In this document: positions 26,528 to 35,116 of the stretch, in pieces
Layout: each line of letters begins with the position of its first letter
Numbering within the stretch: position 1 is the first letter of the stretch
Virus record (IMG/VR): IMGVR_UViG_3300023184_002538
Coordinates: 1 to 63,671 of that record
Direction: 5' to 3' (one strand)
DNA: 63,671 nucleotides
From: a virus
Translations under genes and position numbers: made by a program
Notes under the pieces: model-generated
Seen by the model: only the letters and a program-made list of their open reading frames with translations
Told to the model about the DNA's origin: nothing
The model's database searches: none

Positions 26528-27351
26528 TTAACTAGTGCTCGTAACAGTGGCCGTACACCGCAAGGCTTATCAACATCCCATGCTAAATGTATTGCTTTAG
26601 TTGGTTTTAAGTTATAGTCCCGGCATATTTGTTTATAAGCAGCACCATATTTGTTTTGCCAAAAATCTACACCAAACTTATCTATAAATTTAATTCCCAT
26701 CCAAACTAATATTTGAGTATTCATATTAAATTCATTTATGATACTAACGGGTCCTTTCCATCGTTGCTTACAATACCGCACACCTATTCTATTAGCACCC
26801 ATTCCTAATGCTTTGCTTAAACTAAATCCTACACTTTTAATACAAGGTTGATCAAAATTAAACACGATATCACGCGAGCAGCCAAACCAACAAGCATCAA
26901 TGTGTACATCGATATTCAATTTGTTACATTTAGATAATATTAAATCAGTATCAGGATGTATGTCTCCGTAATAAGGAAATGGCATACTCAATATTAAATT
27001 ATCTCCTGCTTGCAATGTGTTAACTGTACGCACAACAAGGTCATCACCATACAATCTCCAATGGTATCTATACTCGTGTTCTAACACACATACATTTGAT
27101 TTCATTTGATGAATGTCGTCTATAAATTGTGTTACTCCTGCAACGATATCTCTATCAGGAAACTTTTCTAGACCTGTTGCCTGATTTAATTTGCTAGATA
27201 TTATCCAGTTGTGAAACTTATCCTTAAACTCAATCCATAGCATATCTGGATTGTCTGCAAAATTATTTGACGTAATCAATTCAGCAATGTACGTATGTAC
27301 TTCGGAGTCATACATACTTTGTGGTCTATCATACTGAATTAGTTCTCGCAT
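26524..27351 (-). CDS. Compact PLP-dependent (fold type I) aminotransferase-like protein (2)
   Basis: A 275-aa paralogue of the protein at 16110. It has NLILSMPFPYYGDI, DVHIDACWFGCSRDI with the pyridine-contacting Asp, and SVGFSLSKALGMGANRIGVRYC with the presumed catalytic Lys. As in its paralogue the domain is short for the family. It sits between two twitch radical SAM genes with 4-bp and 1-bp overlaps. Possible roles are a transamination or beta-elimination step in the same pathway. No direct substrate evidence. Confidence 0.7.
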   Translation of the reverse strand: MRELIQYDRPQSMYDSEVHTYIAELITSNNFADNPDMLWIEFKDKFHNWIISSKLNQATGLEKFPDRDIVAGVTQFIDDIHQMKSNVCVLEHEYRYHWRLYGDDLVVRTVNTLQAGDNLILSMPFPYYGDIHPDTDLILSKCNKLNIDVHIDACWFGCSRDIVFNFDQPCIKSVGFSLSKALGMGANRIGVRYCKQRWKGPVSIINEFNMNTQILVWMGIKFIDKFGVDFWQNKYGAAYKQICRDYNLKPTKAIHLAWDVDKPCGVRPLLRALVK

Positions 27352-28763
27352 TATAATATATCTTTAAAAATAGGAAATGCTTTTGAAAACTTATCAGTCC
27401 ATCCACGTTGTTTGTTTACAAGATGAATATATTCTTTTGTTTCGGGTAATCTAGCAGTCCAATCTTCCGAATTCATAAAATTAATAATACCTTTATATCT
27501 TTTAATACCGTAGGGAGCAGTCAACCATTGTTCTTTACTAATTCCTAATTCTTCTACACCTGTAAATTTTTGCCAATTGTCTTCCATCCAAGGATACAAC
27601 TCTTCTTGATATTTTAATGTTATTTGTTGTTTAATATCATGTGGTAATACTTTGACATTTAATTGTGGCGGCCAATAGGCAAAATGCATATTAATGCCGC
27701 CTGCACCAAACGGCCATTTATTGATTTTCTTAAATCCTTGTTGAACTTTCCATTTAAGAAACTCCGGGATATATGCTACATTAAGAGCCATTAATGTAGT
27801 GGCAGTAGTAACTTCAACTTGTGCTGCTGTATTATCTAATTTCCAGAATATCTCTTCTTGATGTTGCCAAACAGACGGATATCGTATATAGTCGTTCTGT
27901 TCCCCATATGCATCTATGCTGTAGTGAAAACGTACTCTTTTAAATTGTGCCCACAGATCAAATAGATCGTCACGCCATTCTACTGCATTAGAGTTGTATC
28001 TAAGTTCTATGTTTTTAGCATAGCCACGTTTAATACATTCCTCTAGCAAATCATAATGTTCTTCTATGATAAGACTTTCGCCGCCCGCAAAGTATAATTG
28101 ATACATGTTTGGAATTTGATCATACAAGTCATTCCAAAATGTAGGATTGTTCTTATGCCAGTTATAACTTGCACCGTGGTTCTTTCCTTTGTTTTCCCAC
28201 GCACTAGTTCCTTTTAAATTATCATTAACTATGTTTGGATATATGCTATTCCAATCTTTAATCCATCCTGAACTATCGTGGGGACTACACATAACACATG
28301 CCAGTTGGCATTTGGATCCCATACGCAGATCAATGTATCTAATTTTAGGAGGTATCTTCCCTGTGTCAGTTGTTTCTGCTACTAATTCATCAAGGTCGAA
28401 TCGATCTCCCCAATACTCTGTTTCCCAATTACGTTTACTAAGATGTCCTGCATCTTCTTCCTTGTAGCATTTTAAACAACTAGCAGGCTTTTCACCTCGT
28501 AACATGGTTGTACGCACATTACGCATATAACTAGAATTCCATGCTTCTTCTAGACTTGTATGATTAAAGTTTGCAGGAATGCCATCATCGTTCCTTACAA
28601 CTCCTACCTCACCGCCTCCCACTTTTATACTAGAATTTGGATCTTGTACTGAACTTGCATTGCTTGTGCAACAGGTACGCATTTTCCCATCGGGCCTACT
28701 ACTTAGATGCATCCATGGTAATGCACAAAATGTAGGAGATGGTAAAGGTTTTTTGTTAGACAT
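27351..28763 (-). CDS. Radical SAM protein, N-terminal twitch type (8)
   Basis: A 470-aa protein. The N-terminal twitch reads TFCALPWMHLSSRPDGKMRT followed at once by CC (31-32) and later CLKCYKEEDAG. The radical SAM motif GSKCQLACVMC has Cys 152, 156 and 159, then FAGGESLI, where the usual P of GGEP is replaced by S. The tail KQRGWTDKFSKAFPIFKDIL matches the family end. Overlaps neighbours by 1 and 8 bp. Confidence 0.9.
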   Translation of the reverse strand: MSNKKPLPSPTFCALPWMHLSSRPDGKMRTCCTSNASSVQDPNSSIKVGGGEVGVVRNDDGIPANFNHTSLEEAWNSSYMRNVRTTMLRGEKPASCLKCYKEEDAGHLSKRNWETEYWGDRFDLDELVAETTDTGKIPPKIRYIDLRMGSKCQLACVMCSPHDSSGWIKDWNSIYPNIVNDNLKGTSAWENKGKNHGASYNWHKNNPTFWNDLYDQIPNMYQLYFAGGESLIIEEHYDLLEECIKRGYAKNIELRYNSNAVEWRDDLFDLWAQFKRVRFHYSIDAYGEQNDYIRYPSVWQHQEEIFWKLDNTAAQVEVTTATTLMALNVAYIPEFLKWKVQQGFKKINKWPFGAGGINMHFAYWPPQLNVKVLPHDIKQQITLKYQEELYPWMEDNWQKFTGVEELGISKEQWLTAPYGIKRYKGIINFMNSEDWTARLPETKEYIHLVNKQRGWTDKFSKAFPIFKDIL

Positions 28764-29838
28764 ATTGTGATCCCACTACATCAAATTCTTTGCTACATTT
28801 CATAGCACACACTTTTAGTTTACCACTGGCACAATTAGGTTTGTTCCAACTATCTTCAATGTCATCAAATATTCCAGATGCAAATACATTTTCTAATCCA
28901 ATTAGTTTTGCATTAATAGAGTCTTTGCCGCCTGCCTTATCAATAAATTTCCAAATTTGTTCTACCTTAGGATCTTCTTGCCACCATTTATACATGCGGC
29001 CAGCAGTCCAACAGCACGGCAACACTAATCCTTCAGCACTTAGGTATAAACTATTTGTTTCTTTAACTTTACATTCTACAGGAACAACATCGTAATAATT
29101 TTCCATACTACCATACTTGTCAATAAGAGCACTTTGGCTCTTAAGGGCTGTATTTTGAAATTCAACTGAGGGTTTTTTAATTTCAATGGTACGTTGACCT
29201 TTTTTATTAACTGCTTGGTGTGATTCTTTTGGAGCAGAATTACTACCTGCAATAAATCTAGAACTTTTCTTTACAGTAAATTTTTCAAATCCCCACTGCA
29301 CTGATAGTTGTCTTGCTTCTTCTACTTGATGTTGATTAAAGTCAAATACTAAAAAATCCCATCGTGCTCTACCGCCTGCTTCAATAAATGAATGCATTGA
29401 TCTTTCAACAATTTTCCAGTTTACATTTTGTCTGTAAAGATGGTTAGTATCTTCTAAACCATCTACACTGAATATAACAGTGCCTTTTTTATTAATTACT
29501 GATGCTAACTCACTCCACCATTCTTTGTCTCTTGCACCTGCGTTAGTATTCATACTTAACCACATATTAGGGTTGTGTTTTCTAAAATACCTAAAAATTT
29601 CAAGGGTGTCACTAGCAACAATAGGATCTCCATAGTTACCGCATATCTGTAATGATGTTAATTGACTTACAAAGTTAGGAGAAAATATATTCTGTATATC
29701 ATCTAATGTTAACTCGTCTAAGTTAATGTGAGGATTTATATCTCCACCGTTTTTACTCCTATCGCACATACTACAGGCTGCTTGGCAACGCTGCGTAACT
29801 TCTAGATGTATCTGTTTTATATCATTTATTTTGTACAT
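28756..29838 (-). CDS. Radical SAM/SPASM protein (9)
   Basis: From ATG 29838 (AAGGAT upstream; the longer frame runs back into the previous gene) this is 360 aa. The radical SAM motif TQRCQAACSMC (Cys 18, 22, 25) lies at the N-terminus. A C-terminal SPASM-like region reads VECKVKETNSLYL, LVLPCCWTAGR and NCASGKLKVCAMKC, enough Cys for an auxiliary 4Fe-4S cluster. SPASM enzymes often modify peptides, as in sactipeptide and PqqE-type pathways. It is a paralogue of the plus-strand protein at 31721 (both have GNYGDPIV). Confidence 0.9.
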   Translation of the reverse strand: MYKINDIKQIHLEVTQRCQAACSMCDRSKNGGDINPHINLDELTLDDIQNIFSPNFVSQLTSLQICGNYGDPIVASDTLEIFRYFRKHNPNMWLSMNTNAGARDKEWWSELASVINKKGTVIFSVDGLEDTNHLYRQNVNWKIVERSMHSFIEAGGRARWDFLVFDFNQHQVEEARQLSVQWGFEKFTVKKSSRFIAGSNSAPKESHQAVNKKGQRTIEIKKPSVEFQNTALKSQSALIDKYGSMENYYDVVPVECKVKETNSLYLSAEGLVLPCCWTAGRMYKWWQEDPKVEQIWKFIDKAGGKDSINAKLIGLENVFASGIFDDIEDSWNKPNCASGKLKVCAMKCSKEFDVVGSQYV

Positions 29839-29842
29839 ATCC

Positions 29843-31018
29843 TTATTTAAGGATGTGTTTGAGGTCGTATTGCAATTCAGGAACTTCATTCCAAATGTTA
29901 AATGACTTTTTCTTGTTTATCAAATTGGTATAATCAACAAACTGTCTTTGTAATTCAATATCCGGGTGTACTGGTAACTCTATGTAATCAATCAACTCTT
30001 TTAAGAAACGAGTTTTGTAGTTTAACTTTAATTTCCTAAGTCTTTGGGCTACTTTTAATCTACTTTCTAAAGGTACAATGCTGTTAACATTAAGTTGCGG
30101 AGGATTTATGCATATCTGTTTTAAATTTATCCACCAATTTGATTTAGAAAATTCTTCATCAAAGTCCAATAAAAACTCTGGCAACGTATACAGATTATAT
30201 GGCATTGTAACATGTACTAACGACCCGCCTGCATTTTGAAGCATTGACATTTGAGCAATATTGTCCTTAACTGTTTGATAACTACTAATCCTATCGTATC
30301 TTATCCAATCACTAATTTTATAACAACCATCAACACTAACTGAGAAGAACACATTTGGAAATTTTAAAAATGTTTTACTATATTTTTCAGTCCATAATGT
30401 TGCGTTAGTTACTATTTCTACACTTTGGCAATTTTTACTCAATAACCATTCTAACATATATTCAAAGTCTTTAAACGCAAATGGCTCGCCACCTTTAAAA
30501 GTGCAACGTTGAATTTCAATAAACATTTTATCCAATACATTGTCAATGTATCGACTTTTGAATCTAAAAGGTTTATATATATCTTGATTATTAATGCTAT
30601 GTAATATCCCCGTTGGATCTACTTTGGCCCATTTAGTACTATTTCTACTGCTGCACATAACACACCATAGATTACAAACATTGCCTAAATCAATATCTAT
30701 GTTAGTAGGTTTAGAATAATCCCAGTGATGCATACCAGCAGAATATCTTAATGCCTGTCGTTGACTAACAATATTCTTGTTTTCGTTAGATATACAATTT
30801 TTACATATGATGTTAGTTTTGCAATTTCCAGATTGTATTTCTACTTTGCTATCGATCCAAAGTTTACTATTAAAAAAATTACTCCAATCTATATTATCAT
30901 CTAAGTGGCATAATTTAGTAACGGTTCCACAGCAAACTTTTATATATCCTTGCGGATCGATATCTATGCCCATCTCCGGTGCTGGACAATATTTTTCTAA
31001 TACTAGTTGATTATACAT
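29843..31018 (-). CDS. Radical SAM protein, N-terminal twitch type (10)
   Basis: A 391-aa protein. The N-terminus has YCPAPEMGIDIDPQGYIKVCC and ICKNCISNENKN for the auxiliary cluster, then GNVCNLWCVMC (Cys 115, 119, 122) and FKGGEPFAF. The tail KKSFNIWNEVPELQYDL corresponds to the shared C-terminal motif. It begins one base into the methyltransferase stop context and ends 4 bp before the next gene. Confidence 0.9.
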   Translation of the reverse strand: MYNQLVLEKYCPAPEMGIDIDPQGYIKVCCGTVTKLCHLDDNIDWSNFFNSKLWIDSKVEIQSGNCKTNIICKNCISNENKNIVSQRQALRYSAGMHHWDYSKPTNIDIDLGNVCNLWCVMCSSRNSTKWAKVDPTGILHSINNQDIYKPFRFKSRYIDNVLDKMFIEIQRCTFKGGEPFAFKDFEYMLEWLLSKNCQSVEIVTNATLWTEKYSKTFLKFPNVFFSVSVDGCYKISDWIRYDRISSYQTVKDNIAQMSMLQNAGGSLVHVTMPYNLYTLPEFLLDFDEEFSKSNWWINLKQICINPPQLNVNSIVPLESRLKVAQRLRKLKLNYKTRFLKELIDYIELPVHPDIELQRQFVDYTNLINKKKSFNIWNEVPELQYDLKHILK

Positions 31019-31662
31019 TACTTAATTCCAATAAGCATATATCTATCATATTTGTCTAATGAAAGTGTACCTTGATATATAATTTTACTCATTGGAGCAC
31101 TATCAATAAATTCAGATAATGATTGCGAGCAATTAATATGTTCTTCTAATTCAAAATAGTTATTTGATTGTAGTATAACAGTTTTACCTTTGGGTATATT
31201 AGAATACCATTGATTAAAATTATCAATGTGCTCACAACTAGTATTAATTATAGTATCAGGCATTTCAGTTAAATCAACATGTGTACCGTTTGCTCTGTAA
31301 GTTCTATGTCTAGTGGGATATGACATGTTGTGTATATCTAATGTACTAGATTTAAATTGCCAGCCGTCTATAACCCAGGGTCTGTTAATAGTATCAGCAA
31401 TTTTATAACAAGATGGATCCATATCAAACGATCGTATCTTATCAAACTTATCTCGACAATTGTCAAACATCAAATTAGCCAATGTACCATACCATCCCGC
31501 ACATATAAAAACTAAACCCAAGTCATTGGGTAAATTTTCAACAAGCCATAATTTACTTTTTATCTGTCCTGTGCTATAGGCATCAGCCAATTGTTTTAAA
31601 TATTCCGGATTTTCGTTTGCTATAGATAATACCCTAGAAATGGTGTGCAGATTAGTAGTCAT
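31018..31662 (-). CDS. SAM-dependent methyltransferase-like protein
   Basis: A 214-aa protein with LGLVFICAGWYGTLANLMF as a Rossmann motif I (about 48-66) and IRSFDMDPSC as the acidic strand (Asp near 80). INTSCEHIDNFNQWYSNIP and VILQSNNYFE correspond to motifs IV and V. These fit a class I methyltransferase. It is the first gene of the long minus-strand run 31662-18798. A weak late-type box GTTAAATA ends 7 bases before its ATG, so the mRNA may be nearly leaderless. Target unknown. Confidence 0.72.
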   Translation of the reverse strand: MTTNLHTISRVLSIANENPEYLKQLADAYSTGQIKSKLWLVENLPNDLGLVFICAGWYGTLANLMFDNCRDKFDKIRSFDMDPSCYKIADTINRPWVIDGWQFKSSTLDIHNMSYPTRHRTYRANGTHVDLTEMPDTIINTSCEHIDNFNQWYSNIPKGKTVILQSNNYFELEEHINCSQSLSEFIDSAPMSKIIYQGTLSLDKYDRYMLIGIK

Positions 31663-31693
31663 GTAACATATTTAACTAGGTACAATACAACCT

Positions 31694-31701
31694 CATAAAT
31701 A
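31694..31701 (+). promoter_or_regulatory. Late-type promoter box (CATAAATA)
   Basis: One mismatch from the T4 late box TATAAATA, 20 bp before ATG 31721. It is the only promoter-like signal in the 58-bp divergent gap. Confidence 0.45.
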
Positions 31702-31720
31702 ATTTAAAAGATCATCAATA

Positions 31721-32830
31721 ATGGAATATGCAAATATAAATGAAATAAGGCACATATCTATAGATCATACCAGCAACTGCAATTTAAAATGCCCACAGTG
31801 TGCTAGGACTAATAATGAAATTCTTCCTATAGATGAGTTAACCTTAGGTGATTATAAAACATTTATAGAACCAATTGCGGGTAATCTTGAACGTATTCTT
31901 TATTGCGGTAACTATGGAGATCCAATAGTTAGTAATACTTTTATTCCGGCATTGACCTGGTTATATAATGAAAGTGGCTTTAAAGGACATGTACATTTAG
32001 TAACTAACGGATCGGCAAGAGATACGGTGTGGTGGACTAATTTAGCCAAATTAATGGGTAGCAAAGGATCAGTTGCATTTAGCATTGACGGACTAGAAGA
32101 TACCAATTATCTTTACAGGGTTGATTCAAACTTTAAAAAAATAATAGAAAACGCATCTGCGTTTATCAATGCAGGTGGATACGCCGAGTGGGAGTTTTTA
32201 GTTTTTAAACACAACGAACATCAAGTTGATCAGGTTATAGAATTGGCCAAACAAATGGGTTTCTACAATATAACCATAAAACAAACTAATAGGTTTGTTT
32301 CTGAAAAAAACTTAAACAATAATTCAATAAAGGTAGATAATAAGAAAGGTGAGTATGTTATTGAAATGGCAGAGAAACATAAAGGTACAGGTGAAACACA
32401 GTATAAATCAATAATTGATAAGCATAAAGATTGGAAAAACTATATCAATAATACTCATATAACATGCAAGACCAAAGCATACAATTCTATATTCATAGAC
32501 TATGAGGCCAAAGTATGGGCATGTACATGGGCCGCAGGTGGAGTATATTATGATGATCCAAAAGATCAACAATATATAGATGCTCGTAAAATTTTAGATA
32601 TATATGGATGGAATTTTAATAGTCTAAGACATCACTCATTAGCAGATGTTCTGTCTCATGAATATTATGCCAACAAGATATGCGATAGTTGGAAAGGAAC
32701 AATGGATGATCATATTCCTAAGTTAGAAGTATGCGGAAAGATATGCGGAAGTGAATTAGAATACTCTAGTGGGTGGACTGCTGGAAGATCTGACTCTAAT
32801 AAAAATAATCAAAAAATTAAACTAAAATGA
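31721..32830 (+). CDS. Radical SAM/SPASM protein (11)
   Basis: A 369-aa protein with DHTSNCNLKCPQC (Cys 20, 24, 27) at the N-terminus. A reduced C-terminal cysteine region reads ITCKTKAYNSIF, VWACTWAAGG and LEVCGKICG. It is a paralogue of the protein at 28756 (shared CGNYGDPIV, SIDGLEDTN and WEFLVFKHNEHQV-type segments), but has ACTW where that one has PCCW, so its auxiliary cluster differs. It forms a two-gene plus-strand unit with the SDR-like gene downstream (4-bp overlap). Confidence 0.9.
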   Translation: MEYANINEIRHISIDHTSNCNLKCPQCARTNNEILPIDELTLGDYKTFIEPIAGNLERILYCGNYGDPIVSNTFIPALTWLYNESGFKGHVHLVTNGSARDTVWWTNLAKLMGSKGSVAFSIDGLEDTNYLYRVDSNFKKIIENASAFINAGGYAEWEFLVFKHNEHQVDQVIELAKQMGFYNITIKQTNRFVSEKNLNNNSIKVDNKKGEYVIEMAEKHKGTGETQYKSIIDKHKDWKNYINNTHITCKTKAYNSIFIDYEAKVWACTWAAGGVYYDDPKDQQYIDARKILDIYGWNFNSLRHHSLADVLSHEYYANKICDSWKGTMDDHIPKLEVCGKICGSELEYSSGWTAGRSDSNKNNQKIKLK

Positions 32831-33381
32831 AAATACTAATAGCAGGCAATCCTAATTACGGATTAGCACAATCAATCAAACATATATTTCCAGATGCTAC
32901 ATTTGCTAGTCGATCTAGTGGTAACTGGGATTTAGAAGAACGATATAAAAGAAAAGAATTAGCCAAGTTAAGTTTAGAATACGATGTGTTTATCAGTGTA
33001 AGTTCTCTTTGGCATTATTATCAATCAGAACTGGTTCAAGAAGTAGCAGTGGCATGGGAAAAACAAAAACATAATGGCTATATTATAGCAATTGGTTCTA
33101 GTGCAGATACTCCTGTTAAATCAATTACTTGGGATTATCCCGCCAATAAAAAAGCATTAAGAAACTATTGTAGACAATTAAGTCAAATAGCGTCAAATGT
33201 TTTAGAAAAAACATTTAGAGTTACATACCTATCGCCTGGAAATCTTCATACACCATTACAAGATAAAAACATGCCAGATGTTCCTAAATTAGATTGTGCT
33301 TATGTAGCAGGAGTTATCAAGTGGTTAATTGATCAACCTGCTAATGTAAACATTAGCGAACTATGTTTAGATGCTTGTTAG
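32827..33381 (+). CDS. Short-chain dehydrogenase-like (Rossmann) protein
   Basis: A 184-aa protein starting MKILIAGNPNYGLAQSI, a strand-turn-helix that differs from the usual GxxxGxG. Then it has FISVSSL, IIAIGSSAD and YPANKKALRNYC, matching the SDR order of Ser, Tyr-x3-Lys (here Y-P-A-N-K), with LSPGNLHTPL after it. It is short for an SDR (about 250 aa). It may reduce a keto group or be a structural relative without activity. Its last 4 bp overlap a convergent methyltransferase gene. Confidence 0.65.
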   Translation: MKILIAGNPNYGLAQSIKHIFPDATFASRSSGNWDLEERYKRKELAKLSLEYDVFISVSSLWHYYQSELVQEVAVAWEKQKHNGYIIAIGSSADTPVKSITWDYPANKKALRNYCRQLSQIASNVLEKTFRVTYLSPGNLHTPLQDKNMPDVPKLDCAYVAGVIKWLIDQPANVNISELCLDAC

Positions 33382-34208
33382 TTTGCCTTGGTCCAAACGT
33401 AAACTCCGCCGTATGCACCATTAACTACTGTAAGATGTGATTTATGGGCATCGTCTAAGTTCCACTCGTCTATTAACCAAGGTATTACAACAGGTTCAGA
33501 TCCCAAGGCATTTGTAATTTCAGTAACAACATCTCTGTCAGGGATAAACTTTAAGGTACATATTAACTTACCACCTGTTTTTAAACTTCTTATTGCTTTT
33601 TGCCAATATGTTTCTTTTGGATATTCCCACATCCATGAGAATATAGATAATACTACATCAACATCCCCATCAGGCCAACTATCGGTTGGATCTAATTCTG
33701 TAAATCTTGTAGTGTTTATATCGGTTGCAGCAAATATATCTTCTACTATTCCAAATGAGTTTCTAAACCCCCAATCAACATAGCCCGGTGACACGCTATT
33801 GACGATTGGATTTTCAGCATGTAAAAATTTTTCAGGATATGTAATTTCTGATCTGTCAACTAGATACATGTGACAATCACTATTTAATTTACAGACTGCT
33901 GCTTCAAATGTAGATAACCCCGGGCCAATGCTTATTATTTTCTTTGGATTTTCATCAATTAAATATTTTCCATATCTTTCTAATCGTACAGCAAGATGTG
34001 CTTCTAATTCAGACAACATTTGCTCATCAGTGAAAGTAAATTCATGTGGAGGCAGTTCATCCCACGGAATTGATGTATCAATTTCGTCAATTGGCCAATG
34101 ATCGCTTTGAACTTGATAAGTGATCATTGTTCTAATCGCGTCGTTATTTGTCCATTTTACTTCAACTGGGGTGTTGTTGTATGTTGAAGAGATTTTGTGG
34201 TTTGCCAT
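33378..34208 (-). CDS. Class I SAM-dependent methyltransferase
   Basis: A 276-aa protein. Motif I reads IISIGPGLSTFEAAV (about 91-105), the acidic strand CHMYLVDRSEI, motif IV DVVLSIFSWMWEYP and motif V LKTGGKLICTLKF. The ATG is preceded by GGAGCAAACA and by the box GATAAATA 23 bp upstream, so it may head its own late transcript. The N-terminal 90 residues are a separate small domain. The target is not known. Confidence 0.78.
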   Translation of the reverse strand: MANHKISSTYNNTPVEVKWTNNDAIRTMITYQVQSDHWPIDEIDTSIPWDELPPHEFTFTDEQMLSELEAHLAVRLERYGKYLIDENPKKIISIGPGLSTFEAAVCKLNSDCHMYLVDRSEITYPEKFLHAENPIVNSVSPGYVDWGFRNSFGIVEDIFAATDINTTRFTELDPTDSWPDGDVDVVLSIFSWMWEYPKETYWQKAIRSLKTGGKLICTLKFIPDRDVVTEITNALGSEPVVIPWLIDEWNLDDAHKSHLTVVNGAYGGVYVWTKAN

Positions 34209-34230
34209 TGTTTGCTCCAGTAATTATACA

Positions 34231-34238
34231 TATTTATC
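34231..34238 (-). promoter_or_regulatory. Late-type promoter box (GATAAATA)
   Basis: One mismatch from TATAAATA on the minus strand, 23 bp before ATG 34208, in the 32-bp gap after the glycosyltransferase-like gene. Confidence 0.45.
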
Positions 34239-34240
34239 CA

Positions 34241-35116
34241 CTATATAGCAGAATAAAATTTAAAAAATCTGCTTTGTTGGGCATCAAACGGAGAACCTAA
34301 TTCTAATTGGTTTAACTCTAAAAGGTGTCCGTAAGCATCAATCATTGAGTGTATTTCTTCTTTATTAAGATGGTTAAATGTTTCTTTCCAATAGTTATTT
34401 AGATACTCAAAATCTCTAACATTAATGGGATCCCAATCTGTAAAATTGGTAAGATAACAGCCCTGTCTTGCTCCTAATATTGCCCACTCTCCATTAGGCA
34501 CATCCATACCTGCCATCATCCAAACACCCAAACGCTTTAGATTACCATCCCATAAATGTGAAATATCAGTTACCTTACTACCCCTATCTAAACTCATCTT
34601 TACACCTTCACGAAATCCGGCTCTCCATGCTTGTAACGGACTAGCATTATTATGTATTTCAGAGAAGCACTCTTCTACAGAAACATAATTAACATGCCAA
34701 CAAAAATCAACTTGTGTTGCAGGATCGTCATCTTCTGCATTTTCGTGTGTACGTATATCTAAAATTAACTGTCTCGGCCAACACTTAATGCCGCCGTTAC
34801 CGTATTGTAATCCATTAATGATATTATAACTAGGCCAGGATAATACACATTCTTTAGGATCTACACTGCCATCTAGTTCAATAACTTGATTAAAGAATGT
34901 TTTGTTTACTAAATTATCAGCATCAATTATAACTACTCTATCAGTAGTTGCTAACTGTGCTACAAATTTGTGTGCAGAGTCACTACCTTTAATACCATGC
35001 ACTCGTTTGGCATGTGGTACTTTAGTTAAAAGGTCTTCCCAATTTGCATCAGCATTGGGTTCATCGTAACTTAAGAATACAACATCGTAGTCAGCAATGG
35101 TTAGTATTGTGCTCAT
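34241..35116 (-). CDS. GT-A-like glycosyltransferase family protein
   Basis: A 291-aa protein that opens DYDVVFLSYDEPNADANW, followed by AKRVHGIKGSDSAH and VVIIDADNLV, a DxD-type metal and nucleotide-sugar motif (near 65-67). Its core is shared with the C-terminal domain of the 593-aa protein at 45976 (VFISYQETNAEENW, VVDGDAYL), so the two are paralogues. Probably transfers a sugar to a surface glycan or to a virion component. ATGA overlap with the carbamoyltransferase gene indicates a common operon. Confidence 0.7.
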   Translation of the reverse strand: MSTILTIADYDVVFLSYDEPNADANWEDLLTKVPHAKRVHGIKGSDSAHKFVAQLATTDRVVIIDADNLVNKTFFNQVIELDGSVDPKECVLSWPSYNIINGLQYGNGGIKCWPRQLILDIRTHENAEDDDPATQVDFCWHVNYVSVEECFSEIHNNASPLQAWRAGFREGVKMSLDRGSKVTDISHLWDGNLKRLGVWMMAGMDVPNGEWAILGARQGCYLTNFTDWDPINVRDFEYLNNYWKETFNHLNKEEIHSMIDAYGHLLELNQLELGSPFDAQQSRFFKFYSAI

